Below are positions 43,101 through 52,690 of a stretch of DNA of 64,000 nucleotides, piece by piece. Source of the stretch: Halobacteriales archaeon QS_8_69_26 (GTDB lineage: Archaea; Halobacteriota; Halobacteria; Halobacteriales; SW-7-71-33); assembly GCA_003023195.1 (NCBI GenBank), contig PXRX01000045.1, positions 5,719 to 69,718 on the forward strand, given 5' to 3'. Under the pieces are notes generated by a model. That model was not told where the DNA came from and did no database searches. It saw nothing but the letters and a program-made list of their open reading frames with translations. Made by a program: the position numbers and the translations under genes. Within the stretch, counting starts at the first letter, position 1; each line of letters starts with the position of its first letter.

Positions 43101-45560
43101 GTTGCGGCGCTTCGCGGCGTGGAAGTAGGGGTGCGCGTACCCCCCGGCCGCGGTCGTGAACCCGACGACGCGGGCCACCGTCGCGGCGGAGGTGTGGGGG
43201 GCCATCCCGAAGACGAGTTCGCCGATCAGGTCCTCTCGCTCGTCGATCTCGTAGAAGGGATCCAGGCCGTAAAAGGACTCCAGGAGGTCGTCGACGAAGT
43301 CGGCGGTGGCGACCATGTGGTCGGCGGCGCCCTCCGAGAGCACGACGTCCTGGACCTTCAGTTCGACCACCTGGTCGTCGTGGCGGAGCGGGTCGCCGTG
43401 GACGTCGGTCTCGTACCCGAGTTCCCGGAGCCGTCCGGCGCTCACGTCGAGTTCCTCCGGGCGGACGGCCGTCACGGGGAGGTCGGTCATGTCGTAGCGG
43501 ACGGTGCCGTCCTTGAACGCGGAGACGCCGTGTTTCGACCGCAGGACGCCCTTGGCGAGGGGTTCGGGCGTCTTGACCGTCGAGGTCAACCCCTTGACCC
43601 CCTTCAGGATGTCGAAGGCGTTCTCGCGTTCCCCGACCGCCGCCAGGGCGTCCCGGTACTCGGCGTCGACGTTCACTTCCCGGGGTTCGACGGCGCTGGC
43701 CTCGACGTCACACCGCGAGCAGTGGACCCGCCCGGACTCGTCGGGGTGGACGGTCTGCCCGCAGTCGGGGCAGGTGTAGTGGGGGTCGGTGTGGCCACCG
43801 CAGTCGGGACACCGGCTCTTGAACGTCTCGTCCCCGCAGTCCCGGCACCGGCGGCGACCGACCTCCACCTCGACCCGGCCGGGCGTGGCACCCCGGTGTG
43901 GCTGGTGGTCGGCGGCCGCCTCTCGGACTTCTCGGGCCGGCCCATCCGGTTGCCGACCCGGGTCGGGGCCCGCTCCCGGACGGTGACGGGCGCGACGGCG
44001 TTGACCGCCTCCACCGCGTTGGGCCACTCGCGGGCCTCGTCGGGCAGGTCCGCCCAGGTGCGCTCCAGGCCGCTGTCGGGGTCCAGCCCGAGACAGACCG
44101 CGAGCGGTCGCCAGGTCGGGACGACGATGGCGGCGTCGTCGTCCGGTCCGTTCGGGCGCTCCGGTCGGGGATCCGCGGTCGATCCCGCGGCCTCGGATCC
44201 CCCCTCGTCCTCGGCCCCGTGACCGTTCCGGACCACCCAGCTCTCCGGGGTCGCCTCGCCGGGGAGCGCCTCGGCGGGGTCGACGCCCTGGGTGTGTTCG
44301 ACGAGCAGTGCTTCGAGGCTCCGGCGGGTCGCGGCGTCGTCGTGGAGGACGAGGGCACCGTCCTCGCGGACCCGGCCGGCAGCGACGACGCCGGCCAGTC
44401 GCTCGAACTCGCCGGGGTCGACGTCGTGCCACAGGTAGGTGTAGGCGGGGTGGAGCGGGGCGTCGTACTCGCGGGCCCACTCCAGGGCCTCACCGGGGTC
44501 GGGGTCGTCGAGGTCCACCCGCGGGGAGTCCCGCATGGCCCGCACGTCGGCGTCGGTGCGCTCCAGTTCTTGGACCCACCACTCGACGGTGTAGGAGGCG
44601 GGGACGAGGTCGTGGTTGTTCTCGACGAACTCGCCGTAGTTGACGAGGTACTCGCCGATGTCGAGAACGGCCTCGACCCCGTTGCGGACCGCCTTCGCCT
44701 CCTCGGCGTCGTCGATCCGTCTGACGTCGCCGTTGGCCAGGCGGACCGTCGGCCCCTCGATGCTGTCGACGGGGACGATGCCCGCCGCCTTGCCGGGGAG
44801 TTCGGTCTTGATCTGTGTCCCGGTCGCGAGGAAGTCGTCGACGAGGTGCATCGTCGCCGGGTGGATCCCGGCGGTTGCGTGGCCGTGGTTTCGTGCCCGG
44901 CCGTAGCGCAGGCGGAAGCCCCCGGGCTTGCTCGGGTGCGAGAAGACGGGACGGCCGGCGATCAGGTCCCGGAGGTACTTCTTGTGCGGTTCGGCGCGGG
45001 GTGGGCCGTCCGGTTCGTCGCCCGCGTCGTCGTCATCGGCTCCGTCCGTCGCGTCTCCGTCGTCGTCGGTCCCAGCGTCCTCGTCGGCCTCGTCGCCGTC
45101 GTCCTCGCCGATGGTCCCGTCGATCAGGTCCTGGAGCCAGGGCCACTCGACCTCGTCGAGTTCGCGGGTGTAGCGCTGGATCTTCGGGGCCTTCAGGGCG
45201 ATGCCCTCGGCGAGGACGAGGCACATCCCGCCGCGGGCGCCGTTGGTGTCGACGCGTTCGATGTCCCGGGTGCCGGAGACCTCGCCGTCGCTGGTGGCCT
45301 CCCCGTCCAGCATGATCGGCATGTGCCGGGCGATGAACTTCGCCTCCTCGTCGCTGGGGGAGTACTGGAGTCCGGTCTCGTCGTCGTAGAGGGTGACCTC
45401 CTCGGCGTAGCGGTCGACCTCCTCGGTGCGTGCGTCGTACTCCGAGAGCCCCAGGAGCGACCGGGCGTAGTCGGCGACGAGTACCGATAGCGCCTGGGCG
45501 GTACCCCCCGCGGACCGGATCGGGCCGGCGTAGTAGACGTTGATGAACTCGGTACCGTCA

Positions 45561-45581
45561 CCAGAACTCGGCGAGTTCTGG
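45561..45581. repeat. Intragenic palindrome in the PolD large-subunit gene
   Basis: CCAGAACTC-GGC-GAGTTCTGG is a perfect palindrome with a 3-nt loop. It encodes part of SSSGNQNSPSSGDG, a Ser/Gly/Asn insertion just before the conserved TEFINVYYAGPIRSAGG. Architecture matches the palindromes at 15666 and 16264. Confidence 0.75.
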
Positions 45582-45987
45582 TTGCCCGACGAACTTCGCT
45601 CGTCGACGTCGTCGTTCTCCAGGACCTCGACCAGGTCGATCCCCTCGATGGGCGCGGCGACCACGCCCTCGGTCAGGAGGGCGACCGCGGTCCGGACGGC
45701 TCCCTCTATCTTGGCGGCGTCGGTGTCGTAGTCGCCGACGGTCCCCTCGACGAAGTCCTCGACCATCGCGAGGGCGGCCTCCTCCCGGGAGTGGTCGCCC
45801 TCCAGTTCGCGGATCCGGTCGGCGACGCCGTCGATCCCCAGGACCTTCTCGACGCGGTCGGCCATGTCCCTCGCGGCGGGGATCTCTATCTCGGGTTCCG
45901 GGTCCCGGCCCTGGGCGCGGGCCCGCGCCGCGACCTCGCGGGCCGCCTCCAGTTCGGACTCCAGCCGCCGGAAGTACCGCTCGTCGC

Positions 45988-46413
45988 TCACGGGTTCAAC
46001 CAGAGGTCCAGGTCGGTCCCGGGGTGGTGCTCGCGGACCAGTGGCTCCTCGAAGGCCCGCAGGTGCAACTCGCCGGCGAAGACGGTCCCGGCGTTCAGGT
46101 GGCCCGAGAGGGTGCCGGCGTCGTCCCGCCCGAGGACGGCGTGGGTGTGGGCGAACGGTTCGCCGTCCAGGCGTGCGACGTTGCCGACGCAGGCCGCGAC
46201 TTCGAGGTGCTCGTCGAACTCGATCGGTTCGTACTCCTTGTCGTCCTGGTCGTAGTACCACACCTCGGCGTCCTGCACGGCGCCCATCCCCTGGAACCAC
46301 GCCGATTCGATGCCTCGTTCGCGGGCGAACGCCTCGATCTGTTCGCGCCAGTCACGCCCGGTCTCCAGGCGTGCGAGGTACTCGCCGGCGGGGGTGACCT
46401 CCCGGTGGTGCAT
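45988..46413 (-). CDS. PPC-domain (DUF296) protein
   Basis: A 141-residue single PPC domain (plants and prokaryotes conserved). Visible features are GRDWREQIEAFARERGIESA, WFQGMGAVQDAEVWYYD, the metal-binding-type AHTHAVLGRDD (His pair) and GHLNAGTVFAGELHLRAF. In prokaryotes the domain occurs as a stand-alone trimeric protein of uncertain function, sometimes binding DNA. The stop overlaps the GTG of the PolD large-subunit gene, so the two are translationally coupled. I recall the same neighbour in Haloferax. The ATG at 46413 is preferred to an upstream TTG. Confidence 0.85.
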   Translation of the reverse strand: MHHREVTPAGEYLARLETGRDWREQIEAFARERGIESAWFQGMGAVQDAEVWYYDQDDKEYEPIEFDEHLEVAACVGNVARLDGEPFAHTHAVLGRDDAGTLSGHLNAGTVFAGELHLRAFEEPLVREHHPGTDLDLWLNP

Positions 46414-46602
46414 ACACCGCTCCACGGGTGCCGACGACAAAAGTGGATCGCGACCACCGGATCGACCGTGGATACCGACCCGGGGATCGCCACCGGTGGT
46501 GGACCGGGTGGTGGGACGGGGTGACCACCGACCCGTCCGGGGTGGACCGGGACGGACCTGGAGCTAGGAGTGGATCGAACGGGACCGGAGAAGCGGCGGG
46601 TG

Positions 46603-46770
46603 TCAGCGCCAGGCCGGTAGCGTCGGCGCGTCGTCGGCGCTCATCGATAGCCAGGCGTCGTCCTCGCTGATGTCCGCGAGTACGAACTCCTGACGGGATC
46701 CGTCGCCGTCCACGGAGGCGATCACCTCGGTGTCGTCGCAGTCGCCGGGAACGCCTGGCGCGACTGACAT
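46603..46770 (-). CDS. DUF7556-type small protein
   Basis: A 55-residue acidic protein: EVIASVDGDGSRQEFVLADI, then SEDDAWLSMSADDAPTLPAWR. The pattern (short strand, EFVxADIS, DAWLSM, LPAWR end) matches my memory of the haloarchaeal DUF7556 family of unknown function. No metal-binding motif is present (a single Cys). It has no operon partner: it is followed by a 189-bp gene-free gap and divergent from the ABC transporter operon. Confidence 0.7.
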   Translation of the reverse strand: MSVAPGVPGDCDDTEVIASVDGDGSRQEFVLADISEDDAWLSMSADDAPTLPAWR

Positions 46771-46978
46771 ACCCGACGATCCTGTCCACGAGCTAATAAA
46801 CCCGTCGGAACCGACCGACGGTTTCCGGCCGCCCCCGTCCGGAGCGGTCCCGGAGCGAGGCGAACCTGTCGGGACGAGTGGACGGGTTTTTTCAGCCCGG
46901 TGGACCGCCTGGATACCCCGGAACGGGGGGCGATCGGCAAGCAGAGAAGGCTGAAACCTCCGTTTCACCAATCACAAT

Positions 46979-46992
46979 AACTATATATATAG
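46979..46992 (+). promoter_or_regulatory. TATA box of the peptide-transporter operon
   Basis: An AACTATATATATAG run, the strongest TATA-like element of the window, lies 54-67 bp ahead of the ATG at 47046. This predicts a short 5' leader of about 25-30 nt rather than a leaderless transcript. Confidence 0.65.
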
Positions 46993-47045
46993 AGTATGCA
47001 GTCACGCTAAGGCGTGCCGCGTGTGTGGCACTGCCGGAGAGAACT

Positions 47046-49079
47046 ATGACAGACGATATCAGCAACGATTCCGGTTTCGACAGGCGGAAGTTCCTTGCCG
47101 GGCTCGGCGCTGGCGCCGCCGCCGGCCTCGCGGGTTGTACTGACGGCGGTAGTGACAGCGGGACAGCGACGGATACCGAGACCGACGTCATGACCACCAC
47201 CGAGGACGGTGGCACGACGACGACGCAGACGGAGACCCAGACCACCACCGAGGATCCCGGTGGGGTCCAGCCGGGCGGCAAGCCGGTCGTCGGACTCCAG
47301 GTTTCGCCGGCGACGCTCAATCCGCTCCAGGCGGGGTCGGTGTACAGCTTCTACATCATCAACGCGGTGATGCTCTACGGGACGACGACCCACCCCGAGA
47401 CCACGGACTTCGAGCCGTGGGCGTTCACCGACTGGGAGCTCAACCCGGACAACGCCGGGAGCGACGAGCCGACCATCGCGAACGCCACGCTCCGGGACGA
47501 CCTCGAGTTCCACGACGGCGAGGCGGTCACCGCGGAGGACTACGCCTTCTCGGCGCAGTACTTCCGCGAGCAGCAGCCGACCGAGTCGCTGACGGCCGCC
47601 GCGCACAATAACATGCGCGGCGAGCCCGGTGACGGCGTCGAGGTCATCGACGACCAGACGGTCGACATCTACCTCGCCCAGAAGGAGCAGCGCTGGTTCA
47701 CCAACATCCTCGGGTACCCGATCCTGCCCGAGCACATCTGGTCGGACGTCGACGACTTCACCACTTATTCGCCCCGGGAGGCCGACGAGGGACTCGTCGG
47801 TGCCGGCGCCTGGGAACTGGTCGACTTCAACTGGGAGAACTGGTACGAACTCGAACCGGCCTACGACACCTTCCCGATGGCCGGGGACGCCGACTGGATC
47901 CGCGACGACGCCCCCATCCTCGACGGCCTCCGGTTCGAGGTCTTCGGGTCGAAGAACCAGATGGAGCAGGCGGTCCTCAACGGCGACATCGACGCGGGCT
48001 TCTCCGCCGGCGGCTTCACGGTCAACACCGCCGTCCAGGCCCAGAACGACGACCAGTTCACGGTCCACCAGAGCCAGGAGTCGGGGTACAACCACATCTC
48101 GTACAACCTGCGTCGGGTGCCGTTCGACGACGTCGCGTTCCGGCAGTTCCTCAACAAGACTTTCGACAAGACGTGGGTCGTCGAGCAGCCCTACAGCAAC
48201 ATCGGCGCCGTGGAGGGCGACTACGCCGTCATCCCAGCCCTGGAGAGCTGGCGGCCGCCCGCGCCCGGGGAGATCGCCGGCCAGCGGTACAAGTCCGACG
48301 GCGTCGACGAGTACTTCGACTCGCCGCGCCAGGAGATCGAGATGCCGGACCTCTCGTTCCCCGGCGAGCCCGGCAGCTTCAACCTGGGCGAGGACGCCAT
48401 TCAGGAGGCGCGTGACTTCCTGATCAACCACCCCGACGCCAAGCACGACTACAGCTTCGGCGAGGCCCAGACCAGCCTCACCACCGCGCCCGACGGCCAG
48501 GAGCTGTACGTCAACGGCGAGCACATCACCGAGGCCCACACCGACAACGACGGCAACGGTGGCCAGGGGCCGCTCGTCTACAGCTTCCAGCCGCCCCAGG
48601 AGGACCTCTACCAGGCCCGCTACGGCCAGCAGCAGACCGGCCTGCTGAAGAAGCTCGGCGTCCCCGTCGAGCCGAAGGTCAAGACGATCAACGCCCAGAT
48701 CCCCACCGTGTACGTCCAGGAGGACTTCGACATGTACTCCATGGGCTGGGGCCTGGGCGTCAACGTCACCCACCTGTCGTCGCTGTACAGCAGCGAGGGC
48801 GCCGACCTCGACAGCACCCTGGACACCGGGAAGTTCAACCCGATGGGCTACACCGGTGCCGACGAGCTGATCTTCCGTGACCTGGAGTTCATGGACTTCA
48901 ACAAGCGCCAGCCGGTCGTCCGGCAGGTCTGTGCCCAGGTCTACAAGGACGCGCCGACCAACATCTCCGACGTCTCCAACCTGCTGGAGCCGACCAACAA
49001 CCGGTTCACCGGCTGGGTCGGTGGCCTGGGGACGACGATCAACCAGGACAGCTTCCTGAACCTCGCGCAGACCCAGTAA
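47046..49079 (+). CDS. dppA: Dipeptide/oligopeptide ABC transporter substrate-binding lipoprotein
   Basis: A 677-residue family 5 extracellular solute-binding protein. A Tat signal with lipobox (FDRRKFLAGLGAGAAAGLAG, then Cys) and a Thr-rich linker anchor it outside. The binding domain has LRDDLEFHDGEAVTAEDYAF, the usual SBP_bac_5 signature, and a late MYSMGWGLGVNVTHLSSLYS segment. It is long for the family. Two permease genes follow 215 bp downstream and the ATPase genes converge from the other side. Peptide specificity is inferred from the family; some members carry nickel or sugars. Confidence 0.9.
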   Translation: MTDDISNDSGFDRRKFLAGLGAGAAAGLAGCTDGGSDSGTATDTETDVMTTTEDGGTTTTQTETQTTTEDPGGVQPGGKPVVGLQVSPATLNPLQAGSVYSFYIINAVMLYGTTTHPETTDFEPWAFTDWELNPDNAGSDEPTIANATLRDDLEFHDGEAVTAEDYAFSAQYFREQQPTESLTAAAHNNMRGEPGDGVEVIDDQTVDIYLAQKEQRWFTNILGYPILPEHIWSDVDDFTTYSPREADEGLVGAGAWELVDFNWENWYELEPAYDTFPMAGDADWIRDDAPILDGLRFEVFGSKNQMEQAVLNGDIDAGFSAGGFTVNTAVQAQNDDQFTVHQSQESGYNHISYNLRRVPFDDVAFRQFLNKTFDKTWVVEQPYSNIGAVEGDYAVIPALESWRPPAPGEIAGQRYKSDGVDEYFDSPRQEIEMPDLSFPGEPGSFNLGEDAIQEARDFLINHPDAKHDYSFGEAQTSLTTAPDGQELYVNGEHITEAHTDNDGNGGQGPLVYSFQPPQEDLYQARYGQQQTGLLKKLGVPVEPKVKTINAQIPTVYVQEDFDMYSMGWGLGVNVTHLSSLYSSEGADLDSTLDTGKFNPMGYTGADELIFRDLEFMDFNKRQPVVRQVCAQVYKDAPTNISDVSNLLEPTNNRFTGWVGGLGTTINQDSFLNLAQTQ

Positions 49080-49216
49080 CCGGCGACCGACGCCGGTTCC
49101 CGCGGAGTTCGTGCCGCCCTCCCCCGCCGCCGAACGCCCTGCCTCTGGTGAGCCGGATACCACTCCGCACGGCCGGAGTGCCGTCGCGCGAACTTCCGAA
49201 AGGGTATTAACCGTAC

Positions 49217-49228
49217 GATAAAAACGAA
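49217..49228 (+). promoter_or_regulatory. Possible internal promoter ahead of the permease genes
   Basis: An AT-rich patch (GATAAAAACGA, with GGTATTAACC just before and AATAATTATG after) lies in the 215-bp gap between the binding-protein and permease genes. The gap is long enough for processing or a separate promoter. Evidence is composition only. Confidence 0.35.
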
Positions 49229-49294
49229 CCCAATAATTATGCTTTCCCGTCCGTGCATTGTCCGCCACGAACGGTCCGGTGGAGGTGAACCGCT

Positions 49295-50296
49295 ATGGTC
49301 GAGACGCGCCTGAGTTTCAAGTACGTCGCAAAGCGGGCAGCGGTGTCGATCTTCATCATCTGGGCACTGCTGACGCTGCTGTTCCTGCTGTTGAAGGCGA
49401 TGCCGGGTGACATCGCCGACATCCTCCTGAACCCACAACTCGACCAGGAATCGATCGAGGCGTTGCGGAGACGGTACGGGTTGAACCAGCCCCTCTGGAA
49501 GCAGTACTTGCGGTGGGTGTTCAACTACGCGACCTTCGACTTCGGCTACTCGCTGAACTCGACGGACAAGGTCGTCACCATCATCGCGATCCGGCTCCCC
49601 CGCACGCTGGTGCTGTTCGGCACCGCCTTCCTGCTCCAGTACACGGTCGGCATCATCGCCGGGATCCACTTCGGCTGGAACCGCGGCACGAAGACCGACA
49701 AGGGTGGTTTCCTCACGGGACTGACCCTCTACAGCGTTCCCTTCTTCTGGATCGGCTGGATGCTGCTGCTGGTGTTCGCCCACGGCCAGTTCGCCTTCGA
49801 CGTCCTCCCGCTGGGACACATGACGACGGCGTTCCAGTCGGAGTTCTCCGCGTTGAACCTGGTGACCGACGTGATGTACCACCTCGTCCTGCCCGCCGGG
49901 TCGTTGCTCATCGTCGGGTGGGCGGGTGCGATGCTCGTGATGCGGACCTCGATGCAGGAGGTCGTCGACGCCCCCTACATCGAGACGGCCCGGGCGAAGG
50001 GGCTACCGCCGTCGGTCGTGAAGTACAAGCACGGCGCCCGGAACGCCCTCATCCCGGTCGCCACCCAGGCCATCATCGGCATCGCGTTCATCATCGACGG
50101 GAGCGTCATCGTCGAGACGGTGTTCTCCTGGCCCGGGATCGGTGCCCTCCTCGTCAGCGCCATCCTGGAGCGGAACTTCCCGGTCGCGCTGGCCGCGTTC
50201 TTCTTCCTGGGGGTGCTCGTGGTCGTGATGCGCTTCCTGACCGACGTGGCCTACACGTTCCTCGACCCCCGAATCAAGTTCGGTGAGAGCTCATGA
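49295..50296 (+). CDS. dppB: Peptide ABC transporter permease, DppB-type
   Basis: A 333-residue inner-membrane permease with six or seven spans. The N-terminal TM segment is followed by GLNQPLWKQYLRWVFNYATFDF, typical of DppB/OppB. The EAA loop that contacts the ATPase is YIETARAKGLPPSVVKYKHG. It ends with FLDPRIKF. The TGA at 50294 overlaps the ATG of the next gene (ATGA), implying translational coupling. Confidence 0.92.
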   Translation: MVETRLSFKYVAKRAAVSIFIIWALLTLLFLLLKAMPGDIADILLNPQLDQESIEALRRRYGLNQPLWKQYLRWVFNYATFDFGYSLNSTDKVVTIIAIRLPRTLVLFGTAFLLQYTVGIIAGIHFGWNRGTKTDKGGFLTGLTLYSVPFFWIGWMLLLVFAHGQFAFDVLPLGHMTTAFQSEFSALNLVTDVMYHLVLPAGSLLIVGWAGAMLVMRTSMQEVVDAPYIETARAKGLPPSVVKYKHGARNALIPVATQAIIGIAFIIDGSVIVETVFSWPGIGALLVSAILERNFPVALAAFFFLGVLVVVMRFLTDVAYTFLDPRIKFGESS

Positions 50297-51327
50297 GTGC
50301 AGAAGACGACGACATGTCCCTGTTCACGCGGATCAAGCAACGCCACTACGGCCTCTACCAGTCGATCCGGCGCGGGGTGGGCCGGTTCGCCGACCAGCGG
50401 GTCGGCGTCCTCGGCCTCCTCATCCTGATCGGACTGATCGTCACCGCCCTGGCGGCGCCGTTCCTGGCGCCGCACTCGCTGGACTGGCGGGCGCCGGAGG
50501 TGCTCGACAAGGGCGGCAACGCCGACCTGCCGGACGACTGTAGCACGGCCGATAACCCGCTGGACTGCCGGGCCCAGAAGGAGAGTTCGGGCAAGACGAT
50601 ATCGCACCCGGCACCGCCGAAGTTCGGCGACTTCACCGGCGACCCGTACTTCGCGCCCCTGGGCACGGACCACAGAGGATCCGACGTCCTCTCGCGGCTC
50701 ATCTACGGCTCCCAGACGGCGCTGTACATCGGCCTGGCCGCCGGCCTGCTCTCGTCGCTGGTCGGCGTCCCGCTGGGACTGATCAGCGGCTACTACGGCG
50801 ACACCTGGATCGACGAGTTCATCCAGCGGGTGATCGACCTCATGTTCGGTCTCCCGTTCCTGCCGCTGGTGATCGTCCTCGTCGCCGCCAACGGGATCAC
50901 GACGACGAATATCATCATAGCGATCGTGATCAAGTCGTGGTTGAACAACGCGATCGTGATACGCGGCGAGACCCTGAGCCTCAAGGAGCGGTCGTACGTC
51001 GAGGCGGCCAAGGTATCGGGGGCGTCGGACACCCGGATCGTGTTCCGGCACATCTTCCCGAACGTCCTGCCCCTGGCGTTCATCTACCTGGCCCAGGACT
51101 CGGCGATCGCGGTGCTCACCCAGGCGAACCTGGCGTTCCTCGGGCTGGCGGACTTCACCAACGTCTCCTGGGGGACGATGCTCAACTGGATCCAGACGAC
51201 CGGCTACGTCTACGACGCCTGGTGGTGGCTGCTGCCGCCCGGACTGATGATCACGGCGCTGGCCGCGTCGTTCTACTTCGTCGGGTACAGCCTCGAAGAC
51301 GTCATGAACCCACAGACCTCAGCATGA
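50293..51327 (+). CDS. dppC: Peptide ABC transporter permease, DppC-type
   Basis: A 344-residue permease. After the first membrane segment lies an outside loop with LGTDHRGSDVLSRLIYGSQT, the DppC/OppC hallmark. The EAA loop is SYVEAAKVSGASDTRIVFRH. This copy has an unusually long outside insertion (about residues 68-115, containing two Cys in CSTADNPLDC) between segment 1 and the conserved loop. Starts and stops overlap (ATGA) with the genes on both sides, so it is part of a tight operon. Confidence 0.92.
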   Translation: MSAEDDDMSLFTRIKQRHYGLYQSIRRGVGRFADQRVGVLGLLILIGLIVTALAAPFLAPHSLDWRAPEVLDKGGNADLPDDCSTADNPLDCRAQKESSGKTISHPAPPKFGDFTGDPYFAPLGTDHRGSDVLSRLIYGSQTALYIGLAAGLLSSLVGVPLGLISGYYGDTWIDEFIQRVIDLMFGLPFLPLVIVLVAANGITTTNIIIAIVIKSWLNNAIVIRGETLSLKERSYVEAAKVSGASDTRIVFRHIFPNVLPLAFIYLAQDSAIAVLTQANLAFLGLADFTNVSWGTMLNWIQTTGYVYDAWWWLLPPGLMITALAASFYFVGYSLEDVMNPQTSA

Positions 51328-51761
51328 ACACCGAAGAGTACGGCCGCGAGATCGGCTTCGGCGTCGGGACGTTCGTCGGCGTCCTGCTGTTCGCGCTCGG
51401 CGTGTCGTTCGTCATCCTGTTCCTGTCGGTGGGGCTCAGGGAAGGCAGCGGAACGTACCTCACCCAGGGTCAGCGTGACGTCCTCATCTACGGCGGGATC
51501 GCCCTCGCGACGGTCGGCTTCCTCGTCCGGCTGTACCGCTCGAAGCTCACCCTGAGCAACGCGGTCGGGAAGTACGCGGGGACCGGCGCGTTCTTCGTCG
51601 GCACCCTCCTCCTGTCGACCGGGTTCTCCCGGGGACCGTACGTGTCGGCCCCCTTCCTCACGACGCCCGGCCAGAAGTTCGTGTTGCTGGCGATCGCCGT
51701 CGTGTTCCTGGTGGTGGGACTCCTGGTCACGCGGGCCTCCGCCCGGTTGGTGGGGTGGTAA
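51324..51761 (+). CDS. Four-span membrane protein linked to the peptide transporter
   Basis: A 145-residue protein with four predicted membrane helices (FGVGTFVGVLLFALGVSFVI, LIYGGIALATVGFLV, TGAFFVGTLLLSTGF, FVLLAIAVVFLVVGLLVT) and short loops. The ATG overlaps the TGA of the DppC-type gene, so it is translated with the transporter. No catalytic motif is visible. It could be an accessory or stability factor for the permease; this is inferred from coupling only. Confidence 0.7.
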   Translation: MNTEEYGREIGFGVGTFVGVLLFALGVSFVILFLSVGLREGSGTYLTQGQRDVLIYGGIALATVGFLVRLYRSKLTLSNAVGKYAGTGAFFVGTLLLSTGFSRGPYVSAPFLTTPGQKFVLLAIAVVFLVVGLLVTRASARLVGW

Positions 51762-51765
51762 CCCC

Positions 51766-52335
51766 GTGACCCGACCGCCCGCAGACCGCCGACAGGACGG
51801 CTACCGGTACATGCCGGAGGAACTCGCGGCGCTCCAGCAGCAGGTCACCCTGGAACCGGTCGCCCCCGGGCGGATCCGTGAGCGTGCCGACGCCGGGGAG
51901 ACCCTGGCGACGACCGGCATCCCCCGGTACCTGAACCGACGGATAGCGTCGGACGCGGACACGCCCATCGCACTCTACCGGCTGGTACAGCTGTTCGGGA
52001 CCCCGAACGTTCCCGGCCTGGAGGCCGGTGCCGACCAGCCGGAACGCGAGCGCCGGACCTGGCAGTACCTCTTCAGGGTCACCTACGACCCGGAGGACGA
52101 ACCGGAGCGGGAACTGCTCCTGTCGGTCTACGACGACCGCACCAACCTGTCGGTGGGCGTCTCGGAGTGGTACGACCCGGAGGACTCCCCCGAGCGGCTG
52201 GCGCCCGAGCCGACGGGGGATCCGCTCCCCTCCGGCGACATGCCCGCCGAGGATACCCTCGTCACCCTGGTCAAGCTCGTCCTCTCGACCGTGGAACACG
52301 CCGTCGAGGCCACCTACGAAGACCTGCGGGTGTAG
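51766..52335 (+). CDS. Soluble protein of unknown function in the transporter operon
   Basis: A 189-residue acidic protein from a GTG four bases after the previous stop. It opens with Arg-rich DRRQDGYRYMPEELAALQQQ. A predicted alpha/beta region follows (YLFRVTYDPEDEPERELLLS, then VSEWYDPEDS), ending with a helix (LVKLVLSTVEHAVEATYEDL). There is no signal or membrane segment and no known motif. Close packing suggests a role with the neighbouring membrane proteins. Confidence 0.65.
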   Translation: MTRPPADRRQDGYRYMPEELAALQQQVTLEPVAPGRIRERADAGETLATTGIPRYLNRRIASDADTPIALYRLVQLFGTPNVPGLEAGADQPERERRTWQYLFRVTYDPEDEPERELLLSVYDDRTNLSVGVSEWYDPEDSPERLAPEPTGDPLPSGDMPAEDTLVTLVKLVLSTVEHAVEATYEDLRV

Positions 52336-52338
52336 GGC

Positions 52339-52677
52339 ATGTCCGGATCCGCGGGGCCGGGACCCCTCTCCCGGGTCGTGGACGCGCTCCGCGGCGTCGC
52401 CTCGTGGATCCGCGGGACGATCCGCGGGCTCGGTGCCTGGTGCTACGACGGGCTCATGTCCTTCCGGAGCCGGGCGATGCGCGAGGCGCTGTTGATCGGG
52501 GTCGCCTACGTCACCGGGGTCGCGGGGGTCACCATCTCCGTGCTGGGCGACCCGACGAACCCCGACAGCGAGTGGGGATCCCTGGGGATCGCGCTGATGG
52601 GTATCGCCTTCACCTGCCTGTTCCTGGTGAGCCTCTCGATACTCCGGACCACTGGCGGCGAGGTCGGCGACCGGTAG
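52339..52677 (+). CDS. Two-span membrane protein in the transporter operon
   Basis: A 112-residue protein with an amphipathic N-terminal helix (LSRVVDALRGVASWIRGTIR) and two membrane segments (ALLIGVAYVTGVAGVTISVL and GIALMGIAFTCLFLVSLSIL). It begins three bases after the previous stop and closes the plus-strand operon. No homology is recognised. Confidence 0.62.
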   Translation: MSGSAGPGPLSRVVDALRGVASWIRGTIRGLGAWCYDGLMSFRSRAMREALLIGVAYVTGVAGVTISVLGDPTNPDSEWGSLGIALMGIAFTCLFLVSLSILRTTGGEVGDR

Positions 52678-52690
52678 CCGGGTGGGACGG

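Larger units (their letters stand above)
41796..45991 (-). pseudogene. polC: DNA polymerase D large subunit (DP2) gene, frameshifted with probable internal deletion, intein-containing
   Basis: DP2 is the catalytic subunit of the archaeal replicative polymerase PolD. The GTG at 45991 overlaps the stop of the upstream PPC-domain gene (GTGA). The N-terminal frame carries INVYYAGPIRSAGGTAQALS, KFIARHMPIMLDGEATSDGE and GNRMGRPEKSERR, then meets a stop at 43675. The rest (RVEVEVGRRRCRDCG zinc fingers, AFDILKGVKGL, SKHGVSAFKDGTVRYDMTDL, RRN-intein-CDGDEDC, DKNKQSGIADFM) is in another frame. The span is 4196 bp, not a multiple of three. At the junction (about 43935-43945) the conserved VHTLFPIGEAGG-type segment that I recall after PEKSERR is missing, suggesting loss of about 25 codons plus a frameshift. 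As DP2 is normally essential, sequencing error, a second copy or true decay must be told apart. Confidence 0.85.

Noticed and set aside
43675-44480. Programmed frameshift in the polymerase gene
   Set aside because: No slippery heptamer was seen at the frame switch and a conserved block is missing, so deletion or sequence error fits better.
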